A stretch of DNA of 64,000 nt from Mycobacterium kyorinense. GTDB lineage: Bacteria; Actinomycetota; Actinomycetes; Mycobacteriales; Mycobacteriaceae. Numbering within the stretch: the stretch's first letter is position 1; each line of letters opens with the position of its first letter. Position numbers and translations under genes: made by a program. The notes below the pieces were generated by a model that searched no databases, was not told where the DNA came from, and worked only from the letters and a program-made list of their open reading frames with translations. Below are positions 63,916 to 64,000 of this stretch, piece after piece. The stretch spans positions 95,956 to 159,955 of the forward strand of contig NZ_LQPE01000106.1 of NCBI RefSeq assembly GCF_002101735.1, given 5' to 3'.

Positions 63916-64000
63916 TGCGGGTTTCCTTATCTGTGATGCGGACCCCCTGTAAAGGGGTGGATCCGGGTGGTTTTTGGTTGTTTGCTTCGTTCTCGCCCGT
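63916..64000. other. Upstream of the encapsulin gene, undetermined
   Basis: This 85-base tail is less GC-rich (ACGAAGCAAACAACCAAAAA on the minus strand). It holds a CCCCT-GTAA-AGGGG hairpin at about 63944-63957. Read on the minus strand, none of the three frames shows a DyP-like C terminus or an encapsulin cargo-loading motif. It is either a leader/promoter or the edge of another gene. Confidence 0.4.

Overview
The window reads as a slow-grower-type Mycobacterium chromosome. It is GC-rich and coding-dense, with many 4-bp ATGA/GTGA gene overlaps. It carries mycobacterial signature genes: a yrbE/mce operon, phoP-phoR, cyp51 with its ferredoxin, cyp123, cyp126 and the Cfp29 encapsulin. From tRNA-Thr/phoP onward the gene order follows the M. 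tuberculosis Rv0756c-Rv0788 stretch closely, then jumps to an Rv0798c (encapsulin) homologue. Insertions, a frameshift and an intact ptrB show it is not M. tuberculosis itself. The species cannot be fixed from sequence reading alone.

Layout. (1) 1-4350: tail of an HSL-type esterase overlapping two short-chain dehydrogenases (SDRs), a convergent LytR-CpsA-Psr protein and a small unknown protein. (2) 4511-16560: a TetR regulator and an eight-gene yrbEAB-mceABCDEF lipid-import operon, with universal stress protein and SnoaL-fold genes behind it. Copies of a GACCGTACG motif sit in both promoters. (3) 16561-17940: tRNA-Thr(TGT) flanked by two gene remnants, one an HNH-nuclease fragment, then an Rv0756c-like repeat protein. 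(4) 18050-21890: phoP-phoR with a PhoP-type direct repeat upstream, a membrane protein, a HIT hydrolase and an MntA/HepT-type pair whose toxin half looks truncated.

(5) 21885-32257, all minus strand: a sterol/alcohol oxidation cluster (TetR, CYP123, SDR, CYP51, ferredoxin, SnoaL-like, AdhB, DapB-like reductase, old-yellow-enzyme reductase, NTF2-like Rv0760c, SDR). The DapB-like and OYE genes are extra relative to M. tuberculosis. The divergent plus-strand arm is aldA, an SDR, a 3-hydroxyisobutyrate-dehydrogenase-like gene and a carboxymuconolactone-decarboxylase-like gene. (6) 35964-48620: purine genes (purD, purB) interleaved with an extra TetR/P450 pair, a gamma-glutamyltransferase, a thiolase, an esterase, an amino-acid permease and cyp126. 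(7) 48617-57459: a TDT-family transporter, a DUF559 endonuclease gene bracketed by two 45-bp palindromic repeats, purC, an unsplit ptrB, a DoxX-like gene with a divergent TetR, an EmrB-type exporter, and a frameshifted glutathione peroxidase. (8) 57522-64000: a DUF2334-like protein, a KstD-like flavoprotein, a metallo-beta-lactamase-fold protein, a secreted protein, purS-purQ, a membrane protein and the encapsulin.

Together the window combines lipid/sterol import and oxidation (mce, P450s, SDRs, OYE, KstD-like enzyme, thiolase), each block with a local TetR, and housekeeping purine synthesis. The most unusual items are the DUF559 gene between palindromes with inverted cores, the multi-site mce operator, the tRNA-Thr integration scar, the MIRU-like element joining the TetR and cyp123 genes, and the frameshifted peroxidase.
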